Below, in pieces: positions 33,672-41,816 of a stretch of DNA of 64,000 nt. Both the position numbers and the translations under genes were made by a program. Where the stretch lies: positions 186,001 to 250,000 of the forward strand of contig SEAC01000002.1 in NCBI GenBank assembly GCA_004173235.1. Direction: 5' to 3'. Source of the stretch: Chitinophagaceae bacterium. Lineage in GTDB: Bacteria; Bacteroidota; Bacteroidia; Chitinophagales; Chitinophagaceae. Within the stretch, counting starts at the first letter, position 1. Each line of letters begins with the position of its first letter. Under the pieces are notes generated by a model. It was not told the origin of the DNA, made no database searches, and worked only from the letters and a program-made list of their open reading frames with translations.

Positions 33672-34175
33672 ATGAACCCCGAACAACACGCAGAAGAGCA
33701 ACATAACCTGTTTATTACCCAGGCAACCGAGAACGGTGTGGTGTGGGCCCTCCGCTCCAGCGAAGGCTACGCGGTATCGCCATCCAACGACTACGACGAA
33801 TCGGAAGTGATCCCTTTCTGGTCGCATGCCGAGGGAGCACGCGCACTGGCCACCGACGAGTGGGGCGCTTACGAGGTGACGGAGCTGCCACTGGCGGAAT
33901 TCCTCGAAACGTGGATGCTCGGAATGCAGAGTGAAGACCTGCTGGTGGGCACCAACTGGGATGCCGAGCTGGCGGGCACTGAACTGGAGCCGATCGAGCT
34001 GGCTTACGAGATCACCGGCAAGCTGCTGGAAACGGGCAAAGACCTGCAACTCGAGCACTTCGACAGCCTTCAGCACTTCCACGACCAGCTAAAGCAAGCC
34101 ATCGAGGCGGGTGGTGACGAAGACGAAGACGAGGAAGATGACGAGGAGGAAGAAGAAGAGAAAGAGAAAAAGTAA
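33672..34175 (+). CDS. DUF2750-family protein with acidic tail
   Basis: 167 residues. The core matches DUF2750: ENGVVWALRSSEGYAV, VIPFWSHAEGARALATDEWG, LPLAEFLETWMLGMQSEDL, GTNWDAELAGTELEP. The last 20 or so residues are a run of E, D and K encoded by GAG/GAA/GAC repeats, an unusual low-complexity acidic tail that may vary in length by slippage. Soluble; function unknown. Strong terminator 8 nt past the stop. Confidence 0.8.
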   Translation: MNPEQHAEEQHNLFITQATENGVVWALRSSEGYAVSPSNDYDESEVIPFWSHAEGARALATDEWGAYEVTELPLAEFLETWMLGMQSEDLLVGTNWDAELAGTELEPIELAYEITGKLLETGKDLQLEHFDSLQHFHDQLKQAIEAGGDEDEDEEDDEEEEEEKEKK

Positions 34176-34182
34176 TAGTAAG

Positions 34183-34204
34183 AGAGGCCTGGGCCTCTTT
34201 TTTT
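34183..34204 (+). terminator. Terminator of DUF2750 gene
   Basis: AGAGGCC-TG-GGCCTCT followed by seven T. Confidence 0.85.
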
Positions 34205-34207
34205 CGC

Positions 34208-34306
34208 TACGACACGACGGCACGACGAACAAAGGACGAGTAAACATTTCATTGCTTGTACTATAAAATTATTCCTGACGTCGTGTCGTCCCGTCGTCGT
34301 GCTCCC
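34208..34306. repeat. Inverted ACGACGnn arrays, 8-bp period
   Basis: ACACGACG/GCACGACG near 34212-34227 and TCGTGTCG/TCCCGTCG/TCGTGC near 34281-34301 are mutually inverted with about 50 bp between. Confidence 0.65.
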
Positions 34307-34323
34307 GGCCGCTTGCGGCCCTG

Positions 34324-34331
34324 TACCTTCG
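34324..34331 (+). promoter_or_regulatory. -7 box of pseudouridine synthase gene
   Basis: TACCTTCG, 13 nt before the ATG at 34337; it decides the start over an in-frame ATG 81 bp upstream. Confidence 0.5.
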
Positions 34332-34336
34332 CAGTC

Positions 34337-35071
34337 ATGGACACGAGTCTTAACAAGTACATTTCGGATACCGGATTCTGCAGCCGCCGCGAGGCCGACC
34401 AATACATCGAGCAGGCCCGTGTAACCATCAACGGCGAACTGGCCTGGAAGGGCACGCGTGTGAAGGCCGGCGACAAGGTGCTGGTGGACGGCGAGCCGCT
34501 GCCCAAAAAAAAGACGCCCATCTACCTCATGCTGAACAAGCCGAAAGGCATCACCTGCACCACCGACCGGAAAGACAAGACCAATATCATCGACTTCATC
34601 AACCATAAGCAACGCATCTTCCCCATCGGCCGCCTCGACAAACTCTCGGAAGGCCTCATCTTCCTCACCTCCGACGGCGATATCGTGAACAAGATCCTCC
34701 GGTCGGGCAACGGTCACGAAAAGGAATACATCGTGAGCACCGACCGCCCCATCGACCTCGAGTTCGTAAAACAAATGCGCACCGGGGTTCGCATCCCCGA
34801 CGGCACCACCAAGCCCTGCTTCGTAAAGCAGGAAGGCCCCAGCCGCTTCCGCATTATCCTCACGCAAGGCATGAACCGCCAGATCCGCAGGATGTGCGAG
34901 GCGCTCGGCTACCGCGTTACCTCGCTCAAGCGCGTCCGCATCATGAACATCACCCTCGGCGGACTGCCCCCGGGCAAGTGGCGGTTGTTTACACCCGCCG
35001 AACTGGAATCGTTGCAGGGGATGCTCAAAGAAAGCAGCAAGACGGCAGACGGAGATGGGATGGGAGAGTAA
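34337..35071 (+). CDS. rluF: 23S rRNA pseudouridine synthase, RluF/RsuA type
   Basis: 244 residues. N-terminal S4 RNA-binding domain (LNKYISDTGFCSRREADQYI, then GDKVLVDGEPL), then the RsuA/RluB/E/F catalytic domain: LMLNKPKGITCT, the catalytic aspartate in PIGRLDKLSEGLIFLT, GHEKEYIVST and LTQGMNRQIRRMCEALGY. The last motif (QIRRM, not QVRRM) and overall pattern favour RluF (pseudouridine near 2604 of 23S rRNA), but substrate choice within the family is uncertain. The start at 34337 is chosen because the upstream 27 codons lie in an inverted repeat and the box TACCTTCG precedes this ATG. Confidence 0.85.
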   Translation: MDTSLNKYISDTGFCSRREADQYIEQARVTINGELAWKGTRVKAGDKVLVDGEPLPKKKTPIYLMLNKPKGITCTTDRKDKTNIIDFINHKQRIFPIGRLDKLSEGLIFLTSDGDIVNKILRSGNGHEKEYIVSTDRPIDLEFVKQMRTGVRIPDGTTKPCFVKQEGPSRFRIILTQGMNRQIRRMCEALGYRVTSLKRVRIMNITLGGLPPGKWRLFTPAELESLQGMLKESSKTADGDGMGE

Positions 35072-35074
35072 AAA

Positions 35075-35150
35075 GCAAATCATAACTAATCTTATTAATC
35101 TGCGAGCCGCCTGCGGCATCTGCGTTCTTTGTCTTCGTCCGCCAAAACAG
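35075..35150. repeat. GAAAGAACGCAGAT element (half copy)
   Basis: GCAAATCATAACTAATCTTA, TTAATCTGCG, an internal GCCGCCTGCGGC hairpin and ATCTGCGTTCTTTG: one arm of the foldback family also found at 37738, 44129 and 61422. Confidence 0.75.
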
Positions 35151-35242
35151 CCCTTTCGTGTAACGTTTTTCCCTTAGCCTCCCGCTCATTCTAGGTTTGT
35201 GCCCGTTCCCAACCGAACGATTTACAACCACAAACCTTTTTT

Positions 35243-37699
35243 ATGAGAAGCGTATTTCTTTCCAGCCTCTTCGCCCTCCTGGCCTTTGCCGGCAACGCAC
35301 AGGTATCGGGTGCCGTACAGGACGCAAACGGCAAAGCCATCCCCGGCGTAACCGTAACGCTCCTGCGCGACTCCGCCACCGTTGTGAAGCTTGCCGTAAG
35401 CCGCGAAGACGGTTCCTTTGCCTTCCCCGCACCGGCCGCCGGCCGCTACCGCGTGCAGGCCTCACACGTTGGCTTTGCGCCGACCGCTTCCGCACCCTTT
35501 GAAATCACCTCCGCCCCTGTTTCGGTGCCCGCATTCCGCCTCGCAGCAGCTTCATCCGAAATGGCTGCCGTTACCGTTGCAGCACGCAAGCCCATCGTGG
35601 AAGTGCGCGCCGACAAAATGATCGTAAACGTGGAAGGCACCATCAACGCCACCGGCAACGATGCCCTCGAGCTGCTCCGCAAGAGCCCGGGCGTGCAGGT
35701 AGACAAAGACGACAACCTCGCCGTAGCCGGCAAGAATGGCGTGCAGGTGTATGTGGACGGACGCCCGACGCCGCTCACCGGCACCGACCTCGCCAACTAC
35801 CTCAAAACGTTGCAGTCGAGCCAGATCGAAAACATCGAGATCATCACCAACCCTTCGGCGAAGTATGAGGCGGCAGGGAATGCCGGCATCATCAACATCC
35901 GCCTGAAAAAGAACAAGAACTACGGTGCCAACGGCTCGGTGAACGCCGGCTACAACGTGGCGCACTATTCGAAATACAACGCAGGCCTTTCGCTCAACTA
36001 CCGCAACAAGGCCGTGAACCTGTACGGCAACTACAACTACAACTACAGCCGCAACTTTACCGAGCTCTCGCTGTTCCGCTCCATCCCCGACACGCTGTTC
36101 GACCAGATCGGCCGCAACCGGATGCTCCTCCGCAGCCACGGCTTCAAGGCCGGTGCCGACTTCGCGCTCAACAAGCGCCACTCGCTGGGTGTGATGGTGA
36201 ACGGCAACCTCTCGGACCCTACGATGGACATGAACGGCCACACGCCCATCATCGTGCGCAGCAGCGGCGTGGTAAACCGTCACCTGGTGTCGGAAAGCCA
36301 CAACGAGATGAAGCGCAACAACGTGAACGTGAACGGCAACTATGCCTACACAGGCACCAAGGGCCGCAACCTCACGGTAAATGCCGATTATGGTTACTAC
36401 GACATCAACACCGACCAGCGCCAGCCGAACTATACCTATGAGCCCGATGCGAAGACGCTGCGCAGCTACTCCGCCATCCACTCCATTTCGCCTACGCGCA
36501 TCGACATTACGTCGCTGAAGGCAGACTGGGAGCAAGACCTCGGCAAGGGTAAGCTCGGTGCAGGCGGCAAGACGGCCTTCACAACGTCGGACAACGACTT
36601 CCGCCGCTACGATGCCAGCACGGCCACGGAGCTTTTCGATTACAACCGCAGCAACCGCTTCCGCTACGAAGAGCAGATCCACGCGGGCTACGTCAACTAC
36701 AACCGCCAGATGAAAGGCTTCATGCTGCAGGGTGGACTCCGCGTGGAGCACACTTCCGGCACGGGTACGTCTGAAGGCCAGGTGCTGCAGGGCGGAAGCT
36801 ACGTTCCCAACAAATCCGGCTTCACCCGTAATTATACGGACTTCTTCCCCAGTGCTGCTCTTACCTTCAACAAGAACCCGATGAAGGTGTGGAACCTCAC
36901 CTACAGCCGCCGCATCGACCGCCCGGCCTACCAGGATCTGAACCCCTTCGAATTCCAGCTCGATTCGTTCAGCTACTCGAAAGGCAACATCAACCTGCGC
37001 CCGCAATACACCAACAGCGTAGGTATCAGCCATACGTATAAATACAAGCTCAACGCATCGCTCAACTACAGCCACGTAGCCGACATGCTTGCACAGCAAA
37101 TCGACCGCAAGGGCTCCGCCTCCTACATCACGAAGCAAAACCTCGCCACGCAGGATGTGATCGCGTTCAACGTAAGCTATCCGTTCATGTACAAGAACTT
37201 CATGTCGTTCGTGAACGTAAGCTCCAACTACTCGATGTACAAGAGCCCCGCAACGGCAACCGGCCCTGCGGTTTCGCTCGAAGCGTTCGGCCTCACTGCC
37301 TTCGCGCAGAACAGCCTGAAGTTTGGTAAAACGAAGTCCTGGACTGCCGAAGCCACTGCCTTCTACAATGCGCCCACCGTTTACCAGGGTCTCTTCCGCG
37401 CCCGCTCCATGGGCTCCGTTGACCTGGGCGTGCAGAAAGCGATCTTCAAAGGGCAAGGCACCATAAAGGCTTCGGTGAGCGACGTGTTCCGCACGCTCCG
37501 CTTCGATGCCTACAGCGACTATAATGGTCAGCGCACCGATATCCTTGCCCGTTGGGAAAGCCGCCAGTTCAAAGTGAACGTCTCCTGGCGCTTTGGCAAC
37601 AAGCAGGTGAAAGCTGCGAAACAACGCACCGGCGGCGCCGAAGAAGAAGTGAAGCGCACGCAGGGCGGCAACAGCGGCGGCATCGGCATCGGCGGATAG
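35243..37699 (+). CDS. Outer-membrane TonB-receptor-like barrel (CarboxypepD-regulatory/OMP_b-brl_3 type)
   Basis: 818 residues. Signal peptide 1-19, carboxypeptidase-regulatory-like domain about 20-100 (VSGAVQDANGKAIPGVTVTL), plug-like region about 110-230 (NALELLRKSPGVQVDKDDN-like stretch, VYVDGRPTPL, IEIITNPSAKYEAAGNAGII), then a long barrel rich in Y/N/R strands and a Gly-rich tail (QGGNSGGIGIGG). This architecture is common in Bacteroidota and related to TonB-dependent receptors, though many members lack proven TonB dependence; substrate unknown. No SusD partner gene follows. Monocistronic, flanked by foldback repeats on both sides. Confidence 0.88.
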   Translation: MRSVFLSSLFALLAFAGNAQVSGAVQDANGKAIPGVTVTLLRDSATVVKLAVSREDGSFAFPAPAAGRYRVQASHVGFAPTASAPFEITSAPVSVPAFRLAAASSEMAAVTVAARKPIVEVRADKMIVNVEGTINATGNDALELLRKSPGVQVDKDDNLAVAGKNGVQVYVDGRPTPLTGTDLANYLKTLQSSQIENIEIITNPSAKYEAAGNAGIINIRLKKNKNYGANGSVNAGYNVAHYSKYNAGLSLNYRNKAVNLYGNYNYNYSRNFTELSLFRSIPDTLFDQIGRNRMLLRSHGFKAGADFALNKRHSLGVMVNGNLSDPTMDMNGHTPIIVRSSGVVNRHLVSESHNEMKRNNVNVNGNYAYTGTKGRNLTVNADYGYYDINTDQRQPNYTYEPDAKTLRSYSAIHSISPTRIDITSLKADWEQDLGKGKLGAGGKTAFTTSDNDFRRYDASTATELFDYNRSNRFRYEEQIHAGYVNYNRQMKGFMLQGGLRVEHTSGTGTSEGQVLQGGSYVPNKSGFTRNYTDFFPSAALTFNKNPMKVWNLTYSRRIDRPAYQDLNPFEFQLDSFSYSKGNINLRPQYTNSVGISHTYKYKLNASLNYSHVADMLAQQIDRKGSASYITKQNLATQDVIAFNVSYPFMYKNFMSFVNVSSNYSMYKSPATATGPAVSLEAFGLTAFAQNSLKFGKTKSWTAEATAFYNAPTVYQGLFRARSMGSVDLGVQKAIFKGQGTIKASVSDVFRTLRFDAYSDYNGQRTDILARWESRQFKVNVSWRFGNKQVKAAKQRTGGAEEEVKRTQGGNSGGIGIGG

Positions 37700-37850
37700 T
37701 CGCGAGTCGTGAATCGTCAATCGCGATGCGCGGCCAGGAGAAAGAGCGCAGATCTTTTATGATTATTAGGATTTTCGCGGATTGCTTTTAGGGCAAATCA
37801 TAATGAATCATAACGATCTTAATAGATCTGCGTTCTATCTCTAAGTGGCC
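37700..37850. repeat. CGTGAATn array plus GAAAGAACGCAGAT foldback element
   Basis: GTCGTGAATCGTCAATCGCG is followed by GGAGAAAGAGCGCAGAT and, inverted, ATCTGCGTTCTATCTC. Inside lie TATGATTATTAGGATT and AATCATAACGATCTTAATAG. No gene. Confidence 0.75.
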
Positions 37851-37877
37851 AACGGCCACTTTTCATTATCTACAACG

Positions 37878-37885
37878 TAACTTTC
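37878..37885 (+). promoter_or_regulatory. -7 box of LytS-like kinase gene
   Basis: TAACTTTC, 14 nt before the ATG at 37892. Confidence 0.45.
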
Positions 37886-37891
37886 CCCCTC

Positions 37892-38971
37892 ATGAAAACA
37901 GCCAAGCGGTTCCAATTCTGGAAAGTGTTCTGGGTGCTGCTGGCCCTTTACCTGTTGCTGATTTTTGTTGGCTTCCTTGCCGCGTCTATGACGCCCACGG
38001 CAGCCACCAAGGAGATCGACTGGCAAAAGCACCTTACCCTACCCGCCATCAGTTACCAGATCGCGTCGTTCTTCTTTATCGTCACCTTTTACTACGTTGC
38101 CCTCAACGCCTACTACCAGCGCTTTGTAGACCGAAGCTCCTTCTATAATTTCCTCCGCTACTCGATGGTGCTGGTGCTGGTGCTGATCGTGTACTATGTG
38201 CTCACGTATTACTGCTCGCCCGAAAAGGAGTTCAAGGAAAAATCGAAGGCAGGCCTCATCATCTTTGCACACAGTATTGCAACGTTTTTTTACATCGGCC
38301 TTCCGCTGCTCTTCTCCTACCTGGTTTATTTGCGCGACGAGCGCAAGCAACGCAAGATTCTCGAAGAACAAAAGATGCAGCTGGAGTACGAGAAATCGCA
38401 GGCCAACTTCAACTTCCTGAAGGCGCAGATCAACCCGCACTTCTTACATAATACGCTCAACTTTCTCTACGCAAAGGCTTTGCCTCTGTCGGATGAACTG
38501 TCGGAAGGCATTCTTACCCTCAGCGACATCATGCGCTACGCGCTCAGCCAGGGCAACGTGCGCGACGGCAAGGCTCTGCTGAAAGACGAAGTGGAACATG
38601 TGCGGAACGTGATCAAGATCAACCAGCTGCGCTACAGCAACAAGCTGAATGTTCAATTTGAAGTGGAAGGCATCATGAACGGTGCGGAGATCATCCCGTT
38701 CGTACTGATCACGATCGTGGAGAACGCATTCAAGCACGGCGACTTCAAAAGCGAGGAGCATCCGATCAACATCCTGCTCCGTGTGGGCAAGTCGGGGATC
38801 TTCTTTACGTGCAGCAACAAGAAGAAGACCGGGCCCAAGGAACTGAGCACCGGCATCGGTCTCGAAAACATCCGCAAGCGCCTCGAGCTGGCTTACGGCG
38901 AGAAGTTTCGCTTCGAGGTGAAAGAAAATGCCGATACTTACATTACCGAACTAACCATCTACCAACTATGA
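37892..38971 (+). CDS. LytS/YehU-type sensor histidine kinase
   Basis: 359 residues, inner membrane. Four membrane helices in the first 150 residues (VLLALYLLLIFVGFLA, SFFFIVTFYYVALNAY, MVLVLVLIVYYVLTYY, STIATFFYIGLPLLFSYLVY-like), a coiled coil (about 150-175), the His_kinase motif with phospho-acceptor QINPHFLHNTLNFLY, and an ATPase domain (VENAFKHG, STGIGLENIRKRLELAYG). The stop overlaps the start of the LytTR regulator by 4 bp (ATGA), so they form one unit. The signal is unknown; there is no periplasmic sensor domain of size. Confidence 0.92.
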   Translation: MKTAKRFQFWKVFWVLLALYLLLIFVGFLAASMTPTAATKEIDWQKHLTLPAISYQIASFFFIVTFYYVALNAYYQRFVDRSSFYNFLRYSMVLVLVLIVYYVLTYYCSPEKEFKEKSKAGLIIFAHSIATFFYIGLPLLFSYLVYLRDERKQRKILEEQKMQLEYEKSQANFNFLKAQINPHFLHNTLNFLYAKALPLSDELSEGILTLSDIMRYALSQGNVRDGKALLKDEVEHVRNVIKINQLRYSNKLNVQFEVEGIMNGAEIIPFVLITIVENAFKHGDFKSEEHPINILLRVGKSGIFFTCSNKKKTGPKELSTGIGLENIRKRLELAYGEKFRFEVKENADTYITELTIYQL

Positions 38972-39696
38972 TTCGTTGCATGATCATCGACGATGAGCAG
39001 CACGCCATCGACATCCTGGAGCACTACGTGAAGCAAGCGCCCTACCTCGAGCTGGTGGGCACGAGCACGCATCCCATCGAGGCGTTGCAGGAAGTGGCCG
39101 GCGGCAAGGTCGACCTGGTATTTCTGGATGTGCAGATGCCGGAACTCTCCGGTCTCGACTTCATCAAAGCCATCAACGGAAAGGCAAGGGTGATCCTCAC
39201 TACGGCCTATCCTGAGTTCGCGCTGGAAGGCTACGACCTCGACATCGTGGATTACCTGCTGAAGCCCGTGCGTCTCCCCCGCTTTTTGCAGGCCGTGCAA
39301 AAGGCTATGACCGTACTGCAGCCGGCTGCCCCTGCACAGGCGGCGCCGGCTTTGGAAGAGGAAGACGATTACCTTTTTGTGAAGACGGAGTCGAAGGGAA
39401 AGTTGCTGAAGATCAACCTCGGCGACATTGATTATATTGAAGGAATGAAGAACTACGTGGCCATTCACCGCGGCAACCAGAAGACCCTGGTGTATACGAG
39501 CATGAAAGAGCTGGAAGAGCGGCTGCCGCAACGCCGTTTTCTGCGCGTCCACAAATCCTTCATCATACCCATGGGGCGCATCACCGGCATCGAAGGCAAT
39601 ATGGTCCGGCTCAAGGACGTGCAGGCCGAGATCCTTATCGGCGACAACTACAAGTCAGAGCTGATGGACCTGATCCGCAACAAGATGATCAAGTGA
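38968..39696 (+). CDS. LytTR-family response regulator
   Basis: 242 residues. Receiver domain: MIRCMIIDDEQHAIDIL, phospho-acceptor Asp in LVFLDVQMPELSGLDF, VILTTAYPEFALEGYDLDIV, DYLLKPVRL. LytTR DNA-binding domain from about 140 (YLFVKTESKGKLLKINLGDI, IEGMKNYVAIH, RFLRVHKSFIIPMGRI). It is the partner of the preceding kinase, translationally coupled. LytTR regulators bind direct repeats upstream of target genes; targets are not identifiable here. The ATG at 38968 is chosen over upstream in-frame starts inside the kinase gene. Confidence 0.93.
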   Translation: MIRCMIIDDEQHAIDILEHYVKQAPYLELVGTSTHPIEALQEVAGGKVDLVFLDVQMPELSGLDFIKAINGKARVILTTAYPEFALEGYDLDIVDYLLKPVRLPRFLQAVQKAMTVLQPAAPAQAAPALEEEDDYLFVKTESKGKLLKINLGDIDYIEGMKNYVAIHRGNQKTLVYTSMKELEERLPQRRFLRVHKSFIIPMGRITGIEGNMVRLKDVQAEILIGDNYKSELMDLIRNKMIK

Positions 39697-39730
39697 TGAG
39701 TAATGAGCAATGAGCAATGAGTGATGAGTG
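39697..39730. repeat. GAGCAAT heptad array
   Basis: GAGTAAT/GAGCAAT/GAGCAAT/GAGTGAT/GAGTGAT, exact 7-bp period, starting right after the regulator stop codon. Confidence 0.85.
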
Positions 39731-39814
39731 ATCTGCAGGTATGGATACTATCTACTCAACGTTGGCAGGTCCCTTACCAATAGGGAATTAAAGCAATAAA
39801 CTAAATTAACCGAT

Positions 39815-39840
39815 AACCCCGTGCACACGCGCGGGGTTTG
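39815..39840. terminator. Hairpin between convergent genes
   Basis: AACCCCG..CGGGGTT with a 10-nt loop then TTG; serves the LytTR regulator and perhaps the convergent T9SS gene. Confidence 0.65.
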
Positions 39841-39847
39841 CTGTTGG

Positions 39848-40483
39848 TTACTGATGGAAAAAGCGTTGCTGGAGGCGGAGGCCCGGTGCGGACACCACCG
39901 CGATGTAGGAGCCGGAGCGTAGCGATGACACGTCGATGGATTGCGTGCTCATGCCCTTTACCAGCTGCAGCTCACGCGTTTGAAGCACGCGGCCCTGCAG
40001 GTCGATGATGTGGAGTTGCGCACCTGTTTCTTCTTTGCTCTCGATGCTGAGCGGCAGCATGCTGCGCACGATGTTCGGAACGATGCTGAGTTGCGCTTCA
40101 CCGCTTTCGTCGAAGCGTACGAGCAGTGTTTTGCTGTACAGCATGCGGCCGTTGTTGACGGCGATCTCCAGGCGGTAGTACATCAACTTCCCGCGCGTGC
40201 CTGCATTGACGTCCGTGAATTGGTATTGGTGGCGATCTTCGGTGGTGTCGTATACAGCGCTGCGCGTGCCTACGGTTTCGAAGTCCATCCCGTTGCTGCT
40301 TTGCTGGATGTTGAATTGTGTGATGGTCAGCTCCTGGATGGTTTGCCAGCTGATGACCGCATTCTGGCGGGTGGATCGGCCATTAAGCTGCAGGAATCCA
40401 TAGGCGCTTTGCGATTGTGCGGATGCTGCAAAAGAGCAGGCACAGAAAAAGAGTACGAGTAAGGCCGGTACGGTGCGACGCAT
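39848..40483 (-). CDS. Secreted protein with type IX secretion sorting domain
   Basis: 211 residues. Signal peptide 1-22 (MRRTVPALLVLFFCACSFAASA). Residues 30-120 look like a fibronectin-type beta-sandwich found in T9SS cargos (NAVISWQTIQELTITQFNIQ, SSNGMDFETVGTRSAVYD, YQFTDVNAGTRGKLMYYRLEI). Residues about 125-211 are a type A-like C-terminal sorting domain (LSIVPNIVRSMLPLSIES, LHIIDLQGRVLQTRELQL, SIDVSSLRSGSYIAVVSAPG). It is exported and then carried across the outer membrane by the T9SS. There is no enzymatic domain, so it is a surface or secreted binding protein, or a short cargo of unknown use. Confidence 0.85.
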   Translation of the reverse strand: MRRTVPALLVLFFCACSFAASAQSQSAYGFLQLNGRSTRQNAVISWQTIQELTITQFNIQQSSNGMDFETVGTRSAVYDTTEDRHQYQFTDVNAGTRGKLMYYRLEIAVNNGRMLYSKTLLVRFDESGEAQLSIVPNIVRSMLPLSIESKEETGAQLHIIDLQGRVLQTRELQLVKGMSTQSIDVSSLRSGSYIAVVSAPGLRLQQRFFHQ

Positions 40484-40887
40484 GAGGATACGTTTAAAGC
40501 GTTGACAAATGCTTCACGGGAACATTGGAGGCCTTAAAAGGATAAGCGGATGGGTACGGAATTTCGAAGGATAGGGAAGGGGAGTTCCAGGGAGGATGTT
40601 GGAAAGCGGAGACCGCTAAAGTACACTAATTTCTGAAAAACCAAAACTCCGGCGTTTTTTCCAGCTGGCGATTGTCATTCTTCGAAGATGGTGCACACGC
40701 ATGTGAACGACTGCTCTTTCGAACCGGAGAACGAGCGGGCTATGTTGCGACTCCGATGGGAGGATGGTCTCTTCCGGCCGATACCGCAACCGATCTGGAC
40801 GCTCAAAAAATTGTTTTCGGCTATTTGTTATTGTGGTCTTTTTTTTCTTTCTTTATGTTCATCCTGCCAAACATTAACTGTTATAGG
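40484..40887. other. Gene-poor stretch
   Basis: No convincing gene. The frame of the small membrane protein is open from 40672 but the added part has no family character. A 67-codon ORF (40688-40891) ends in a hydrophobic segment and overlaps the next ATG, but its composition is irregular. TAACTGTT at 40875-40882 may be the -7 box of the gene at 40888. Confidence 0.4.
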
Positions 40888-41103
40888 ATGAATCCAACCT
40901 CCAATAAATACAGTCCTATGAACCTGCAAAATGGTCAGCTCAATCCAGAGTTAGAGTTTCAATACTATGAGCATAAGCCCGAGCCCGATGTGCGCAGGGA
41001 TCCCAACTACGTCCTCTTTCTCTTTCTGATCATAATTGGTCTGTTTGTGGTTGCCATGGTGATGGTTTTCGTTACGAATGGTCAGCTGCCTTTTGTAGAT
41101 TAA
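40888..41103 (+). CDS. Small single-pass membrane protein
   Basis: 71 residues. A polar N-terminus (MNPTSNKYSPMNLQNGQLNP, then EFQYYEHKPEPDVRRDPNY) precedes one membrane helix (VLFLFLIIIGLFVVAMVMVFV) and a short tail (TNGQLPFVD). This looks like a tail-anchored inner-membrane protein. I recognise no family. The start at 40888 is favoured over earlier in-frame starts because TAACTGTT lies 13 nt upstream and the earlier stretch is unlike a conserved protein; the ATG at 40918 is another option. Confidence 0.55.
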   Translation: MNPTSNKYSPMNLQNGQLNPELEFQYYEHKPEPDVRRDPNYVLFLFLIIIGLFVVAMVMVFVTNGQLPFVD

Positions 41104-41158
41104 GACCGATAATTGCTGCGGAACGCCGACCAGGTGCGCAAGCGGCCGGTCGGCACCC

Positions 41159-41166
41159 TATTTTTG
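41159..41166 (+). promoter_or_regulatory. -7 box of barrel-protein gene
   Basis: TATTTTTG, 25 nt before the ATG at 41184. Confidence 0.5.
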
Positions 41167-41183
41167 CAGCAATTCAACAACGC

Positions 41184-41699
41184 ATGAAACATATCATCCG
41201 CACGGCCTGCATCGCTGCAGCCGCTTTCGCGTGCGCTCCCCGGGCGGAGGCACAAATCAAGCCGTTCTCCTTTGGCGTGTATGGCGAAGCTGCCTTCCCA
41301 ACGGGATCCATGTCCAACACGAGCACCGCGGGTTTTGGTGGCGGTGTGGGCGTTGAGGCCAGGCTGCCTGCGTCGCTGTCGGCCACGGCTTCCTTCGGCA
41401 TCATCCACTTTGGCGGAAAGGACATCGTCCCCGCACAGTCGGCCTACCCCACCATCAACGCATTCCCCCTGCGTATCGGTGCCAAGTACCGCTTCAACAT
41501 GTTTTATGTAGGACTCGAAACGGGCGCCATCTTCTCCAGCATTCCCGACGCGAACGACCCCAAGAAGGACAAAACATCTGCCCTCATCGCACCCGCAATC
41601 GGCGTGCGTTTCGCCAACATCGACCTGCGCGGCAAATACGAATCCTGGTTCAATGCCTACCGCCAGTTTTGGGGACTGCAGGCTTCGGTGAGATTCTAA
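41184..41699 (+). CDS. Small outer-membrane beta-barrel protein
   Basis: 171 residues. Signal peptide 1-23 (cut after APRAEA). The remainder has eight short amphipathic strands (FSFGVYGEAAFPTG, GGGVGVEARLPASLSATASF, FPLRIGAKYRFNMFYVGLET, IGVRFANIDLRGKYESWFN) and ends in ASVRF, a typical barrel closure with C-terminal Phe. Similar in size to OmpW/OmpX-like or outer_membrane_beta-barrel domain proteins. Function unknown. Followed by an inverted heptad array. Confidence 0.7.
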   Translation: MKHIIRTACIAAAAFACAPRAEAQIKPFSFGVYGEAAFPTGSMSNTSTAGFGGGVGVEARLPASLSATASFGIIHFGGKDIVPAQSAYPTINAFPLRIGAKYRFNMFYVGLETGAIFSSIPDANDPKKDKTSALIAPAIGVRFANIDLRGKYESWFNAYRQFWGLQASVRF

Positions 41700-41702
41700 C
41701 AC

Positions 41703-41805
41703 AGTTTAAAGTTTCCAGTTTTTGGTTCGCGATCCGTACACCGTAGGGCAATTACTAATTGCCGCGAGTGCAACTATAAACTTCAAACTGTAAACGGTAC
41801 ACTAA
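41703..41805. repeat. Inverted AGTTTnn heptad arrays around a hairpin
   Basis: Left AGTTTAA/AGTTTCC/AGTTTTT/GGTT; right AACTATA/AACTTCA/AACTGTA/AACGGTA. Between them GGCAATTA-C-TAATTGCC (41747-41763), a perfect 8-bp stem. The right arm ends 11 nt before the kbl ATG. Confidence 0.8.
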
Positions 41806-41816
41806 ACTTTCCCAAC

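Noticed and set aside
35552-37720. 722-codon antisense frame inside the TonB-like barrel gene
   Set aside because: Same composition effect; the translated product has no domain and the sense gene is clear.
40688-40891. 67-codon ORF ending in a hydrophobic segment and overlapping the ATG at 40888
   Set aside because: The overlap looks like coupling, but the N-terminal composition is irregular and there is no promoter or conserved motif; kept only as a note in the gene-poor stretch.
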